Source of the DNA: Lysobacter sp. A03
Lineage (GTDB): Bacteria; Pseudomonadota; Gammaproteobacteria; Xanthomonadales; Xanthomonadaceae
Direction: 5' to 3'
Assembly: GCF_000855665.1 (NCBI RefSeq)
Contig: NZ_JXSS01000106.1
Location: 1-64,000 of the forward strand
DNA length: 64,000 nucleotides
This document shows positions 1 through 8,843 of the stretch, piece after piece. Made by a program: the position numbers and the translations under genes. The notes below the pieces were generated by a model. The model saw only the letters and a program-made list of their open reading frames with translations. It was not told the DNA's origin and did not search any database. Positions within the stretch are counted from its first letter, which is position 1. Each line of letters opens with the position of its first letter.

Positions 1-64
1 GGTGGCAGTCCTGCTGGCCGGTCTGCTCTCACTGGACACGCTGTTCCGAGGTGACGCCGAGGAC
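1..64. other. Inverted internal segment of ccmB (inversion or contig-end fold-back)
   Basis: Read on the plus strand from base 2, these bases encode [20 protein letters not shown], a recognisable second membrane segment and following loop of CcmB. The N-terminus of the same protein lies on the minus strand from 202 leftward. The two readings meet in the 15 bases 50-64, which fit CcmB on both strands (GDAED on plus, VLGVT on minus). The simplest reading is that the stretch left of about 50 is inverted relative to a normal ccmB, between short inverted repeats. An assembly fold-back at the end of a contig would look identical. Confidence 0.7.
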
Positions 65-202
65 GAGTGCGAACAACACCACCACGAGCAGGGCAAACAA
101 CGCAGGCTGGAACGCATCGCCGCGCCGGCGCCACAGCAGGCGCAGGTCGCGCTTCATCAGCGCCTTTGCCGATCCGGGAAGGCCTGGCAGGGCGCCGCTC
201 AT
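29..202 (-). CDS. ccmB: CcmB N-terminal fragment (heme exporter membrane subunit), interrupted
   Basis: CcmB is the membrane subunit of the CcmAB transporter used in System I cytochrome c maturation. The ATG overlaps the ccmA stop codon (ATGA arrangement at 199-202), the usual ccmAB coupling. The first ~50 residues are normal: a basic start ([14 protein letters not shown]) followed by the first hydrophobic helix ([15 protein letters not shown]). Then the frame runs into unrelated residues (SEQRVQ) and a TGA at 29-31. A full CcmB is about 220 residues. The missing second helix is present on the opposite strand at 2-64, so the gene is broken here by an inversion, real or artefactual. Confidence 0.75.
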   Translation of the reverse strand: MSGALPGLPGSAKALMKRDLRLLWRRRGDAFQPALFALLVVVLFALVLGVTSEQRVQ

Positions 203-858
203 GCGATCGCGCCGCTGGAATGGCGGACCATCTCGAGCATGCGGGTGCGCCCCGGCGGCGCCGCGTAGGCGCCGTGGGTCGTCACCAGGGCCGCCCCGCC
301 GCTGCGCAGGTGCGCCTGGATCATCCGGTTGACCAGCTCAATGCCCTCCAGATCGAGGTTGGCATAGGGCTCGTCCAGCAGCCACAGTGGCGCCGGCGAC
401 AACCACAGCCGTGCCAGCGAAAGCCGCTTTTTCTGTCCGGCGGAAAGCTGGCGGGCGAGCGCGTCCTCGAATCCGCCCAGTCCCACGATGGCCAACGCAT
501 TGATTGGCAACTGGTTGCGACGCCGCCCCTGCAGGCCGGAGAGAAATGCCAGGTTTTCCATCGCACTCAAGTCGGCCTTGAAACCGGGCAGGTGACCCAT
601 GTAGGCGATGGCGCGCGCGCGCCGCGACGCACGCGCCCGCTGCCCATCGATGTCCACCTCTCCACCGTCGGCGCGCAGCAGTCCGGCAAGCACGCGCAGC
701 AAGGTGGTCTTTCCCGACCCGTTGCCGCCTTGCACGAGCAGCGCTTCGCCGGCGTCCACGGAGAAATCCAGCGGGCCGAACACGGGGTCGTCGTTGCGTG
801 CGAAATGCAGGCCGCGGGCGGCGAGCAGGGGCGGGGCGGATCTATCGGCGGCGGTCAT
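199..858 (-). CDS. ccmA: Cytochrome c biogenesis heme exporter ATP-binding protein CcmA
   Basis: A 219-residue ABC ATPase that drives the CcmAB(CD) complex, which releases holo-CcmE during cytochrome c maturation at the inner membrane. Walker A is GGNGSGKTT (about 44-52), the signature is LSAGQKKR (139-146), and Walker B is LWLLDEP (159-165). The short length with no extra domain is typical of CcmA. It leads a minus-strand operon, and ccmB overlaps its stop. The rest of the ccm operon would lie left of the window. The two cytochromes c at about 26 kb are possible clients. Confidence 0.93.
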   Translation of the reverse strand: MTAADRSAPPLLAARGLHFARNDDPVFGPLDFSVDAGEALLVQGGNGSGKTTLLRVLAGLLRADGGEVDIDGQRARASRRARAIAYMGHLPGFKADLSAMENLAFLSGLQGRRRNQLPINALAIVGLGGFEDALARQLSAGQKKRLSLARLWLSPAPLWLLDEPYANLDLEGIELVNRMIQAHLRSGGAALVTTHGAYAAPPGRTRMLEMVRHSSGAIA

Positions 859-897
859 CTGGAGGCGTAGTGGCCGGTGAAACTCCGGGCGCCCATG

Positions 898-1434
898 TTA
901 GCCGTTCGGCGGAGCGTCCCGTTGCTGGTCTTTCCAGTGGACGCAGGCCGCTGCGTCGGACGGCAGCTCACGATTGAAAACTGCCTTCTTCCATGCATCC
1001 ATCGAAGGACCTGGCGCCAGCATCCGCAGGGTCACCGGCTGGGCCGAATCCCACGCCAGGATCGCTGCCTGCCCAAGCGAATCGCCCAGTGCGGCGGCAG
1101 TTGGCACATCGACGTCTGCGAGCAGCCAACCCGGTTCGTGCCACTTTCCGTCCGGCCCTTCCGCCCACGCGCGCTCGCGCTGGATGCCCAACGCGTCCAG
1201 ACGCGCCACCAGTTGGGCGTCGGCTTGTTGGTTGGCGTCGTCGGGACGTGGCTCGGAGGCCGGGTTCCACGCGGTGATGAACGCATAGGATCGGGCGGGC
1301 CAGCGGCTTTCGAGTCGCCCAGCGCGCTCGCCCACGAGTATCGGGAACTCCTCACCATCCACTCGCACCCCGTACCGGGCCGCGGCGTAGGCAGTGGCCA
1401 ACTCGATGGCATTGACGACCTTTAGTGTCCTCAT
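898..1434 (-). CDS. DUF3293 domain-containing protein
   Basis: A 178-residue soluble protein of the DUF3293 family, whose function is unknown. The family hallmark is visible: an alternating stretch ending in the ITAWNP motif near residue 57, followed by an N/Q/D-rich segment. No signal peptide or membrane helix is seen. I chose the ATG at 1434 (MRTLKVV) over one 12 codons upstream because the upstream residues look like untranslated leader. It lies 39 bases upstream of ccmA on the same strand, so cotranscription is possible though no functional link is evident. It is divergent from the aminotransferase gene. Confidence 0.75.
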   Translation of the reverse strand: MRTLKVVNAIELATAYAAARYGVRVDGEEFPILVGERAGRLESRWPARSYAFITAWNPASEPRPDDANQQADAQLVARLDALGIQRERAWAEGPDGKWHEPGWLLADVDVPTAAALGDSLGQAAILAWDSAQPVTLRMLAPGPSMDAWKKAVFNRELPSDAAACVHWKDQQRDAPPNG

Positions 1435-1581
1435 GAGGGCCAGCTTCCGACTACTGGACGCGGGATGCAAGTGGGCCGCTATTCCTCCGCGATACCGGTC
1501 CGGTGATGTCGCCGGGGAGGCCGCTCGCCACCTCCCGGTATTTCGTAGACTGGCTGCCTTTGTGACTCACAGGTCCCGCCC

Positions 1582-2760
1582 ATGTCGATCAGCGCCTCCG
1601 CCAGCACCGTGCCGGCCCCGGAAACCAAATTGCCCAAGGTGGGCACAACGATTTTTACCGTGATGTCGCAACTGGCCGCCGACCACGACGCGGTCAACCT
1701 GGGTCAGGGTTTTCCGGATTTCGATCCGCCGGAGCGCCTGGTGGAGGCCTTAGCCAGGGCCATGCGGCACGGCCGCAATCAGTACGCGCCGATGAGCGGC
1801 ATCCCCGCGTTGCGTGAGGCCATCGCGGAGAAGACCGAGCGCTGCTACGGCTACCGGCCCGACGTCGATGCCGAGATCACCGTCACTTCCGGCGGCAGCG
1901 AGGCCATCCTGGATGCCATTCACGCGGTGGTCCGGCCGGGCGAGGAGGTCATCGTCCTGGACCCCTGCTACGACTGTTACGAGCCCGCCATCGAGATGGC
2001 CGGGGGCATTCCCGTGCACGTGCCTCTCGACCCGAACACCTTCGCCCCCGACTGGGACCTGGTCCGCACCGCGGTCACGCCGCGGACCCGGATGCTGATG
2101 ATCAACAGTCCCCACAATCCGTCCGGCGCAACGCTGAATAAGGACGACATCGAGCAACTTGCCGCGCTGTTGCGCGATACCGACATCTACCTGCTGTCGG
2201 ACGAGGTCTACGAGCACATCGTCTTTGACGGTGCGCGCCACGAGTCGGTGCTGCGCTATCCCGAGCTGCGCGAGCGTGCGTTCGTGATCTCCAGTTTCGG
2301 CAAGACCTACCACTGCACCGGCTGGAAGGTCGGCTATTGCGTGGCGCCACCGGCTTTGAGCGCCGAATTCCGCAAGGTCCACCAGTACAACACCTTCTGC
2401 ACGTTTGCCCCCGCGCAGTTCGCCTTCGCAGAGATGATCCGGGATGAGCCGGAGCACTACCTGGAGCTGAGCGCGTTTTACCAGCCGATGCGCGACCGTT
2501 TCCGCGAGCAGCTCCTGACCACGCGTTTCAAGCCATTGCCGGTGCCGGGTGGCTACTTCCAGCTGGTCGATTACTCGGCGGTAAGCGACCTGGATGACGC
2601 CGAATTCTGTCGCTGGCTTGCGATCGAGCACGGCGTCGCCGCGATTCCGCTCTCGCCTTTCTATGGCACGCCGCCGGCCGGACAACGGCTGGTGCGCTTG
2701 TGCTTCGCCAAGAGCGAAGCAACCCGTGATGCGGCAATCAAACGACTGGAGAAGCTGTAA
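1582..2760 (+). CDS. PLP-dependent aminotransferase, methionine/glutamine type (YbdL-like)
   Basis: A fold-type I aminotransferase of 392 residues. The PLP lysine is K241 in SSFGKTYHCTGWKVGY. The NSPHNPSG motif (175-182) and the LLSDEVYEH motif (D207, Y210) contact the cofactor. Overall it resembles YbdL, a methionine aminotransferase related to glutamine transaminase K. Its stop codon overlaps the start of an omega-amidase gene (TAATG). That pairing is known from the glutamine transaminase/omega-amidase pathway, which closes methionine salvage by hydrolysing alpha-ketoglutaramate. Substrate preference is inferred. A TAGACT -10-like hexamer sits at 1546-1551. Confidence 0.88.
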   Translation: MSISASASTVPAPETKLPKVGTTIFTVMSQLAADHDAVNLGQGFPDFDPPERLVEALARAMRHGRNQYAPMSGIPALREAIAEKTERCYGYRPDVDAEITVTSGGSEAILDAIHAVVRPGEEVIVLDPCYDCYEPAIEMAGGIPVHVPLDPNTFAPDWDLVRTAVTPRTRMLMINSPHNPSGATLNKDDIEQLAALLRDTDIYLLSDEVYEHIVFDGARHESVLRYPELRERAFVISSFGKTYHCTGWKVGYCVAPPALSAEFRKVHQYNTFCTFAPAQFAFAEMIRDEPEHYLELSAFYQPMRDRFREQLLTTRFKPLPVPGGYFQLVDYSAVSDLDDAEFCRWLAIEHGVAAIPLSPFYGTPPAGQRLVRLCFAKSEATRDAAIKRLEKL

Positions 2761-3557
2761 TGGACAACCTTCGTGTCTCCCTGGTCCAGGGCGAAACCCT
2801 GTGGCACGACCCGGCCGGCAACCGCGAGTATTACGGTGGTCTGATCTCTTCGCTGCGCGGTCTGACCGATCTGGTGGTATTGCCGGAAACGTTTACCAGC
2901 GGCTTCTCCAACGAGGCCATTGACGATGCGGAAACCATGGACGGCGAGTCGGTGGTGTGGATGCGCGACCACGCCAGGGCGCTTGATGCGGCGGTTACAG
3001 GGAGCGTGCAGATCCGTGATGGAGACAAGGTCTTCAATCGGATGCTGTTCGCCACGCCGGACGGCGGGCTGCACAGCTATGACAAGCGGCACCTGTTCCG
3101 CTACGCCGGCGAACACAAGCGCTATGCCCCCGGTCGTGACCGGCTGACGGTTGAGTGGAAGGGTTGGCGTATCTGCCCGATGGTCTGCTACGACCTGCGA
3201 TTCCCGGTGTTTTCGCGCAACCGCTTCGATGTCGAACGCAAGGGAGCGTCGGATTACGACCTGGCCCTGTATGTCGCCAACTGGCCCGCGGCGCGCGCGC
3301 ATGCGTGGAAAACCCTGCTGCGGGCTCGGGCGATCGAGAACCTGTGCTTCGTGGCGGGTGTCAACCGCGTTGGCACCGATGGCAACGACCTGGCCTATTC
3401 CGGCGACAGCGCGGTGATCGATTACGTCGGCGATGCACTGAGTGAATGCACCGACCGGGAACTGGTTACCACCACGACCCTGCTCGCCGCCGGATTGCAC
3501 GAGCATCGAGCGCACTTCCCGGCGATGCTGGATGCGGACCGCTTCGAGCTGGCGTGA
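2760..3557 (+). CDS. Nitrilase-family omega-amidase (YafV-like)
   Basis: A carbon-nitrogen hydrolase of 265 residues. The full Glu-Lys-Cys triad is visible: E43 in LPETFTSGF, K109 in YDKRHLF and C143 in VCYDLRFP. The length and the YDKRHLF and CYDLRFPVF motifs match the YafV/Nit2 omega-amidase branch, which hydrolyses alpha-ketoglutaramate and alpha-ketosuccinamate. It is translationally coupled to the upstream aminotransferase through a one-base TAATG overlap, so the two probably act in sequence. It should be cytosolic. It converges with the dehydrogenase gene to the right, leaving 10 bases between the stop codons. Confidence 0.87.
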   Translation: MDNLRVSLVQGETLWHDPAGNREYYGGLISSLRGLTDLVVLPETFTSGFSNEAIDDAETMDGESVVWMRDHARALDAAVTGSVQIRDGDKVFNRMLFATPDGGLHSYDKRHLFRYAGEHKRYAPGRDRLTVEWKGWRICPMVCYDLRFPVFSRNRFDVERKGASDYDLALYVANWPAARAHAWKTLLRARAIENLCFVAGVNRVGTDGNDLAYSGDSAVIDYVGDALSECTDRELVTTTTLLAAGLHEHRAHFPAMLDADRFELA

Positions 3558-3567
3558 CCTGGAGGAA

Positions 3568-4314
3568 TCACCGCAGCTGGATCGATCCACCGTCGGCCAT
3601 CAAGGTCTGCCCGGTCATGTAGCGGCTGTCCTCGCTCAGCAAGAAAGCCACTACCGGCGCGACGTCCTTTTCAGGATCGCCGAAATACCCGAGCGGGATG
3701 CGGGATGCAGCTTCTTTGTAGTGCTCCGGATAGCTGGCCTTCCATTTGGTCACACCTTCGGTGTGCGCCTTGGGGCAGACGATGTTGACGCGTATTTTGT
3801 CCTTCGCCCACTCATTGGCCGCGACCCGGCTGAGGCCGCGGATGGCTTCTTTTGCTGCAGCGTAGCTGGCCTGCGTTTCCAGTCCGGTCAGTCCAGCGCC
3901 CGAGCCGAAGTTGACAATGGATCCGCCCGACTTGGCGAGTTCAGCGTACGCCGCCTGCATGAAGAACAGCGTCGCGTTGAAGCCGGTTCCGAACGAGAGC
4001 ACCCAGTCCTGCTCGGTCAACTCCATCAACGGCTTCTGGGTGGAGGCGTGGGCATTGTTCACCACACCCGTCAGTCGGCCAAAGCGGGACAGGGCCAGCT
4101 CGACGGCCTCCGCGGAGGTGGATTTCTGCGACACATCACCTTTGAGGAAGGCAATCCTCCCCGGGTTTGTCTGTTCTTTATTCATGCCTGACGTTTCGTC
4201 GATGTCGACTGCAACGACGGCGGCCCCCCGCTCGACCAGTACCGTCGTCAACGCGCCGCCGATGCCTGCTGCGCCGCCGGTGACGATGACCACCTGTCCG
4301 TCCAACATTCCCAT
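3568..4314 (-). CDS. SDR-family oxidoreductase
   Basis: A 248-residue classical short-chain dehydrogenase. It has the NAD(P)-binding TGGAAGIG (12-19), the NNAH motif (86-89), catalytic S138 and the YAAAK active site (Y151, K155). It ends in the family's C-terminal MTGQTLMADGG segment. The ATG at 4314 is preferred because AGGAGG lies 8 bases upstream; the open frame extends further 5' without a ribosome site. D37 after the second strand (VAVDID) suggests NAD rather than NADP. The substrate cannot be deduced. It is monocistronic and divergent from the nfeD operon. Confidence 0.85.
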   Translation of the reverse strand: MGMLDGQVVIVTGGAAGIGGALTTVLVERGAAVVAVDIDETSGMNKEQTNPGRIAFLKGDVSQKSTSAEAVELALSRFGRLTGVVNNAHASTQKPLMELTEQDWVLSFGTGFNATLFFMQAAYAELAKSGGSIVNFGSGAGLTGLETQASYAAAKEAIRGLSRVAANEWAKDKIRVNIVCPKAHTEGVTKWKASYPEHYKEAASRIPLGYFGDPEKDVAPVVAFLLSEDSRYMTGQTLMADGGSIQLR

Positions 4315-4502
4315 CTCGATAACCTCCTGTTTGCGGCGCGTGCCTGTGAAAGACGACTCAATTCGCACCCAACGTCCCAGCATACGCCGTGGTCGTTGTG
4401 AGCCTGGGTGCATTTCGGAGCGCGCGTCTTTCCCGCTGTTTTAACGGCCGCTGACGCCTACTGGTGGGGTATGGCGTTCGCGCCGCCCGTCCTGGGGTGG
4501 AC

Positions 4503-6014
4503 ATGACAGCGCTTCGGAATGCATGGCTCATAGTGTCGCTTATCGCCGTTGTGGTCGGCGTCTGGCTGGCGGATGCCCGTTCGCAACCGGTGCCAATGGA
4601 AGGTGGAGCGCAGCCCACCGTCGTATTGTTGGAGATCCAGGGTGGGATCGGTCCAGCCAACCGTGATTATCTGGTGCGAGGCCTGCAGCATGCGGCCGAC
4701 GAAAACGCTGCTGCGGTCGTGCTCCGCATTGATACGCCCGGCGGGCTTGACGCGGCCACGCGCGACATCAACCAGGCCATTCTCGCCTCTCCCGTTCCGG
4801 TGATCGGCTGGGTGGCGCCGCAGGGCGCCCGCGCGGCGAGTGCCGGCACCTACATTCTCTATGCCTGCCACTTGGCGGCGATGGCCCCTGCGACATCCCT
4901 GGGCGCAGCGACGCCGGTTTCAATGGGCGGCGCAACCCCGTTTCCAGGCTCGAAGGAAAATTCCCCGACGGCTGGCTCCACACCATCAAGCACAGAAGGG
5001 CAGGGCAGGAACGATGACGACGAAGGGGTGGCACCCGGCCAGTCCGAGACCGCCGACACGAAGCCGGGTCGACCCGAGCCAGCGACGACGGACGCCATGT
5101 CGCACAAGGTCGTCAACGACGCGGTCGCCTATCTGCGCAGCCTGGCGGAATTGCGCGGTCGCGACGCTGCGTTTGCCGAAGATGCGGTTCGCAATGCGGC
5201 AACCCTGACCGCCGACCAGGCGCTGAAGCAGAACGTGGTGGAGATCATCGCCACCGACATGGACAGCCTGCTGGGCCAGGCCGATGGCCGCGAAGTGCGG
5301 CTGCGGGACGGAGCAACGGTACTCGCGACGCGCGGCGCGGCGGTAACGACGTTCGCGCCGGACTGGCGCTTCAGCCTGCTGGCAGTGCTGACCAATCCAT
5401 CGGTGGCCTACATGCTTCTGCTCGCCGGTATGTACGGGCTGTTGCTGGAGGGCTACAGCCCCGGGGCGGTTGTGCCGGGAGTGGTAGGCGCGATCTGCCT
5501 GTTGCTGGCGCTGTACGCGCTGCAGGTCCTGCCGGTCAACTATGCGGGCGTGGCTTTGATTGCGCTGGGCGTTCTGCTGATGGGCCTGGAGTTTTCCGTG
5601 CCCAGCTTCGGGGCGTTGGGAATCGGCGGGGTAGTGGCGCTTGTGGTCGGCTCGTTGATCCTGTTCGATACAGACGTGCCCGGGTTCGGTGTGCCCGGCC
5701 AACTGATCCTTGGCGTGGGTATCGCCAGCGCGTTGGCCTTCATGGGACTGGTCTGGGTGCTTGCAGGATCACGCACACGACAGGTTTCTGTGGCTGCCGG
5801 CGCCATGGTCGGTCAGCAGGCGATAGCGATCGAGGACTTCATCGGCCGGGGACACGTACGCATCCGCGGAGAAATCTGGCAGGCCGAATCCGTCGTGCCC
5901 GTCGAGCGCGGTCAATCCTTGCAGGTGCAGTCCATGGACGGGCTGGTGCTGCATGTCACCCACGCCGGACCCGCAGTTGCCGTGCGGTCCGGCAAAACCG
6001 GAGTCCCACCATGA
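4503..6014 (+). CDS. NfeD family membrane-bound serine protease (ClpP-class, NfeD1b type)
   Basis: 503 residues: an N-terminal signal or anchor helix (about 6-22), a ClpP-like Ser-Lys protease domain, a cluster of membrane helices (about 300-430), and a C-terminal OB-fold NfeD domain. The nucleophile is S113 in ARAASAGTY and the general base is probably K202 in SHKVVNDAV. Between them, residues 146-198 are a low-complexity S/T/E/D/G-rich insertion. Homologues cut stomatin-like proteins near their C-terminus, and the next gene, overlapping by 4 bases, is a stomatin homologue. The start could instead be the ATG at 4464. Confidence 0.88.
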   Translation: MTALRNAWLIVSLIAVVVGVWLADARSQPVPMEGGAQPTVVLLEIQGGIGPANRDYLVRGLQHAADENAAAVVLRIDTPGGLDAATRDINQAILASPVPVIGWVAPQGARAASAGTYILYACHLAAMAPATSLGAATPVSMGGATPFPGSKENSPTAGSTPSSTEGQGRNDDDEGVAPGQSETADTKPGRPEPATTDAMSHKVVNDAVAYLRSLAELRGRDAAFAEDAVRNAATLTADQALKQNVVEIIATDMDSLLGQADGREVRLRDGATVLATRGAAVTTFAPDWRFSLLAVLTNPSVAYMLLLAGMYGLLLEGYSPGAVVPGVVGAICLLLALYALQVLPVNYAGVALIALGVLLMGLEFSVPSFGALGIGGVVALVVGSLILFDTDVPGFGVPGQLILGVGIASALAFMGLVWVLAGSRTRQVSVAAGAMVGQQAIAIEDFIGRGHVRIRGEIWQAESVVPVERGQSLQVQSMDGLVLHVTHAGPAVAVRSGKTGVPP

Positions 6015-6838
6015 ACCTGATCATGTACTTCCCGATACTGCTGGTCATCGCAGTGTTCTTCTTCAGTGCGATCAAGATCCTGCGCGAGTACGAGCGCGGC
6101 GTGGTGTTCCAGCTGGGCCGGTTCTGGAAGGTCAAGGGGCCGGGGCTGATCCTGCTGATCCCGGTAGTGCAGCAGATGGTCCGGGTCGACATGCGCACCA
6201 TTGTCATGGACGTCCCGTCGCAGGACCTGATCACCCGCGACAACGTCTCCGTGCAGGTCAACGCCGTCGTGTATTTCCGCGTCGTGGACGCTGAAAAGGC
6301 GATCATCGCGGTGGAGCATTTCTACGAGGCCACCAGTCAGCTTGCCCAGACGACCTTGCGCTCGGTGCTTGGTCAACACGAGCTGGACCAGCTTCTGGCC
6401 GAGCGTGACAAGCTCAACAGCGACATCCGCGCGATCCTCGACAAGCAGACCGATGCGTGGGGCATCAAGGTCGCCAATGTCGAGATCAAGCACGTCGACA
6501 TCAACGAGACGATGGTCAGGGCGATTGCCCGCCAGGCGGAGGCCGAGCGCGTGCGCCGGGCCAAGATCATCCACGCCGAAGGTGAGCAGCAGGCGGCCGA
6601 GAAGCTGGTCGAGGCCGCGCGGATCATGGGCGCCGATCCACGCGCGATCCAGCTGCGCTACATGCAGACGCTGACCGAGATAGCCGGCGACCGGACCTCC
6701 ACGATCGTGTTCCCGCTGCCGTTGGATCTTGTGGAGCCATTGCTGGCACGGCTGAAGGAACCCGCGCACCCGCCGCATGATCGGCGTGATCCAACCAGCT
6801 CAGGTCCGGTCGCACAAACAGGAGAGGAGCACACATGA
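6011..6838 (+). CDS. Slipin / stomatin-like SPFH protein
   Basis: 275 residues: an N-terminal hydrophobic helix (about 3-22), an SPFH/band-7 domain (about 24-190) containing [14 protein letters not shown] and [15 protein letters not shown], and an Ala/Glu/Arg-rich coiled-coil segment (about 180-220). It is a membrane-microdomain scaffold that oligomerises and partners with NfeD-type proteases. Its start overlaps the nfeD stop (ATGA), and its own stop overlaps the thioredoxin start in the same way, so three genes are tightly coupled. The C-terminal tail is P/H/R-rich and a plausible protease target. Confidence 0.92.
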   Translation: MNLIMYFPILLVIAVFFFSAIKILREYERGVVFQLGRFWKVKGPGLILLIPVVQQMVRVDMRTIVMDVPSQDLITRDNVSVQVNAVVYFRVVDAEKAIIAVEHFYEATSQLAQTTLRSVLGQHELDQLLAERDKLNSDIRAILDKQTDAWGIKVANVEIKHVDINETMVRAIARQAEAERVRRAKIIHAEGEQQAAEKLVEAARIMGADPRAIQLRYMQTLTEIAGDRTSTIVFPLPLDLVEPLLARLKEPAHPPHDRRDPTSSGPVAQTGEEHT

Positions 6839-7158
6839 CCCAGGACTACGCCATAACCGCGCCGACGCGCGAGGAGGTGGACGCGCTGCCCGGAACAACC
6901 GTCATCGAGTTCGGCACCTCGTGGTGCGGCCATTGCCAGAGGGCGCAGCCGCATATCGCGGCAGTCTTCGCGAGCCACCCAGATCTTCGCCATCTGAAGG
7001 TGGAGGATGGTCCAGGGCGGCGGCTGGGCAGATCCTTCCGGGTCAAACTCTGGCCGACACTGGTTTTCATGCGTGACGGCGTGGAAGTCGCCCGCGTCGT
7101 CAGGCCAACGGATGCGCCTGTGATAGCCGAGGCGTTGCAGGCCGTCGAGGGGTCATGA
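6835..7158 (+). CDS. Thioredoxin family protein
   Basis: A 107-residue thioredoxin fold with active site WCGHC (C31, C34) and the cis-proline motif WPTLVF. CGHC is more oxidising than the CGPC of TrxA, suggesting isomerase-like or specialised use. There is no signal peptide, so it should be cytosolic. The start overlaps the slipin stop (ATGA), making it the third cistron of the nfeD-slipin-trx operon. Its role with a membrane protease and scaffold pair is unknown; quality control of membrane proteins is one possibility. Confidence 0.88.
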   Translation: MTQDYAITAPTREEVDALPGTTVIEFGTSWCGHCQRAQPHIAAVFASHPDLRHLKVEDGPGRRLGRSFRVKLWPTLVFMRDGVEVARVVRPTDAPVIAEALQAVEGS

Positions 7159-7286
7159 TTGAGGCTCCTCGAGAAGCCCGCCCGACAGGCTGTCGACCGG
7201 GCGTTAACGGCGTCCCCCCTATCAATTGGACAACGACCGCACTTGGCCGGTCTCAATGCGCTCCGTCGCGCTTACGACGAGGACCT

Positions 7287-7892
7287 ATGAACTTTCCAAG
7301 CCGCACAACCCTTGCTCCGCGTAACCACCGCACGCTTGCCGCCCTCGGTGCGTTGTCGCTCGCACTCGCCCTGGGCGCCTGCGACCGGGCTGCCGAAGAG
7401 GGGACTCACATGGATCCGCCGGCCACCGCCGATGGCGAGATGCCGTCGCCCATCGGGCCCGGTGGAACCCTAGTCACCGATGCAGCCGATGCCTCGGGCA
7501 GCCTGACGGTGATGTCGGTGGGCGGTCCGGGCGATTATGTTGCCGACAACGACCGCCGTGCGGTGTACATGCTGGAAGGTGACCTGGATGGCGACAAGTG
7601 CACCGTGTCATGCCTGACGCAGTGGGCGCCATTGTTTCCGCCCACCGGCGAGCCGACCGTAAGTGACGGATTGAGCCCTGTCCTTATCGGAACAGTCGAG
7701 CGCCCCGATGGCAGCCACCAGGTCACCTATAACGGGCGTCCGCTCTACCACTTCGTCGGTGACACCCGCCCCGGCGATGTGCTCGGCCACCAGCGCAAGG
7801 ATGAGTGGGGCGACTGGTATTTGCTGACACCGCAGGGCAGTGAGCTGGGTGAGGAAGTTGGCAAGCTGGAGACGCCGCCCGACAGCAACTGA
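7287..7892 (+). CDS. Lipoprotein with secreted-repeat (PF03640-type) domains
   Basis: 201 residues. A signal peptide ends in a lipobox (LALGAC, lipid Cys about 32), then a short acidic linker, then two copies of the 'secreted repeat of unknown function'. These are visible as YVADNDRRAVYMLEGD...CTVSCLTQWAPLFPP and YNGRPLYHFVGDTRPGDVLG. The family is found in predicted secreted lipoproteins and its role is unknown. The ATG at 7287 follows a GAGGA ribosome site; an in-frame extension to 7155 would remove the signal peptide from the N-terminus. It sits between the trx operon and the TlpA/DsbG pair. Confidence 0.82.
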   Translation: MNFPSRTTLAPRNHRTLAALGALSLALALGACDRAAEEGTHMDPPATADGEMPSPIGPGGTLVTDAADASGSLTVMSVGGPGDYVADNDRRAVYMLEGDLDGDKCTVSCLTQWAPLFPPTGEPTVSDGLSPVLIGTVERPDGSHQVTYNGRPLYHFVGDTRPGDVLGHQRKDEWGDWYLLTPQGSELGEEVGKLETPPDSN

Positions 7893-7943
7893 GCCGACCG
7901 TTCGAGTCAGTACCGCATAACCCGCACCGGGTAGAGTGGCCGG

Positions 7944-8843
7944 ATGCTCAGTCTCGGCCCTTTCCCCCTGCCGGCCGCAATGCTGGCGGTCTCCCTGATA
8001 ATCGCGATCCTCGTCTCGCGCCAGTTTGCGAGGCGCGTGCGCTCACGCGGGGCGACATCGTCCATCGCTACGCCAGAGGCAGAGGCAGCTGCCCACCCCG
8101 CTCAAGATCGAACAGCGTCGTCGGTCATCTTCGACATGTTCTTTATCGGCATCCTGGCGGCGCGGCTGGTATTCGTGTTGAGGTGGTGGCCCGCCTACGT
8201 GGCTGAGCCCTGGTCGGTCCTGCGCATCGGTGATGGTGGCTTTACCTGGTGGGCCGGATTGCTGGCCGCATTAGGCTGGGCCGCCTGGAAGCTCCGCCAG
8301 AGCCCCGGGTTGCGCATTCCTCTGATCGCAGGAAGCCTGTCTGGAATGCTGGCTTGGGCAGCACTGCTGGGATCGGTGTGGCTGATGCACCAGTCCAGCG
8401 TGGAATTACCAACCACCGAGATGACCACGCTCGCGGATGAACGCGTAACCCTTTCGGCGATGTCCGGTCAGCCGCTGGTGGTCAATCTTTGGGCCACCTG
8501 GTGCCCGCCGTGTCGTCGAGAAATGCCGGTACTGGCCAAAGGCCAGCAGTCCACGCCGGATGTCGGCTTCGTTTTCGTCAACCAGGGTGAGGGTCCGGAG
8601 CAGATCCGCGACTATCTTCAGTCCGAGGGCCTGTCGTTGGACAACGTGCTGCTTGACCCGTTTTCCAGCCTGATGAACGAAATGGGCGCACGCGGGCTTC
8701 CCACCACGCTCTTCTTTGACGCCACTGGGCGGCTGGTGGACTTCCACATGGGCGAACTGACCCAGGCGGGTCTCGCCAGCAAGCTGCAGGCCATTGTCGG
8801 GTCGCCCGGTCCAATTTCCCCCACTCCCCCGGAGGTGCCGTGA
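7944..8843 (+). CDS. TlpA-family thiol-disulfide oxidoreductase with N-terminal Lgt-like membrane domain
   Basis: 299 residues. The N-terminal half (about 5-150) is hydrophobic, with four to five helices resembling a shortened prolipoprotein diacylglyceryl transferase, but Lgt's catalytic motifs are not visible. The C-terminal half (about 160-290) is a periplasmic thioredoxin/TlpA domain with active site WATWCPPC (C187, C190) and cis-proline LPTTLF. This suggests a membrane-tethered reductase. Its stop overlaps the dsbG-like start (TGATG), so it probably keeps that partner reduced. A TAGAGT hexamer ends 6 bases before the ATG, with no good ribosome site. Confidence 0.82.
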   Translation: MLSLGPFPLPAAMLAVSLIIAILVSRQFARRVRSRGATSSIATPEAEAAAHPAQDRTASSVIFDMFFIGILAARLVFVLRWWPAYVAEPWSVLRIGDGGFTWWAGLLAALGWAAWKLRQSPGLRIPLIAGSLSGMLAWAALLGSVWLMHQSSVELPTTEMTTLADERVTLSAMSGQPLVVNLWATWCPPCRREMPVLAKGQQSTPDVGFVFVNQGEGPEQIRDYLQSEGLSLDNVLLDPFSSLMNEMGARGLPTTLFFDATGRLVDFHMGELTQAGLASKLQAIVGSPGPISPTPPEVP

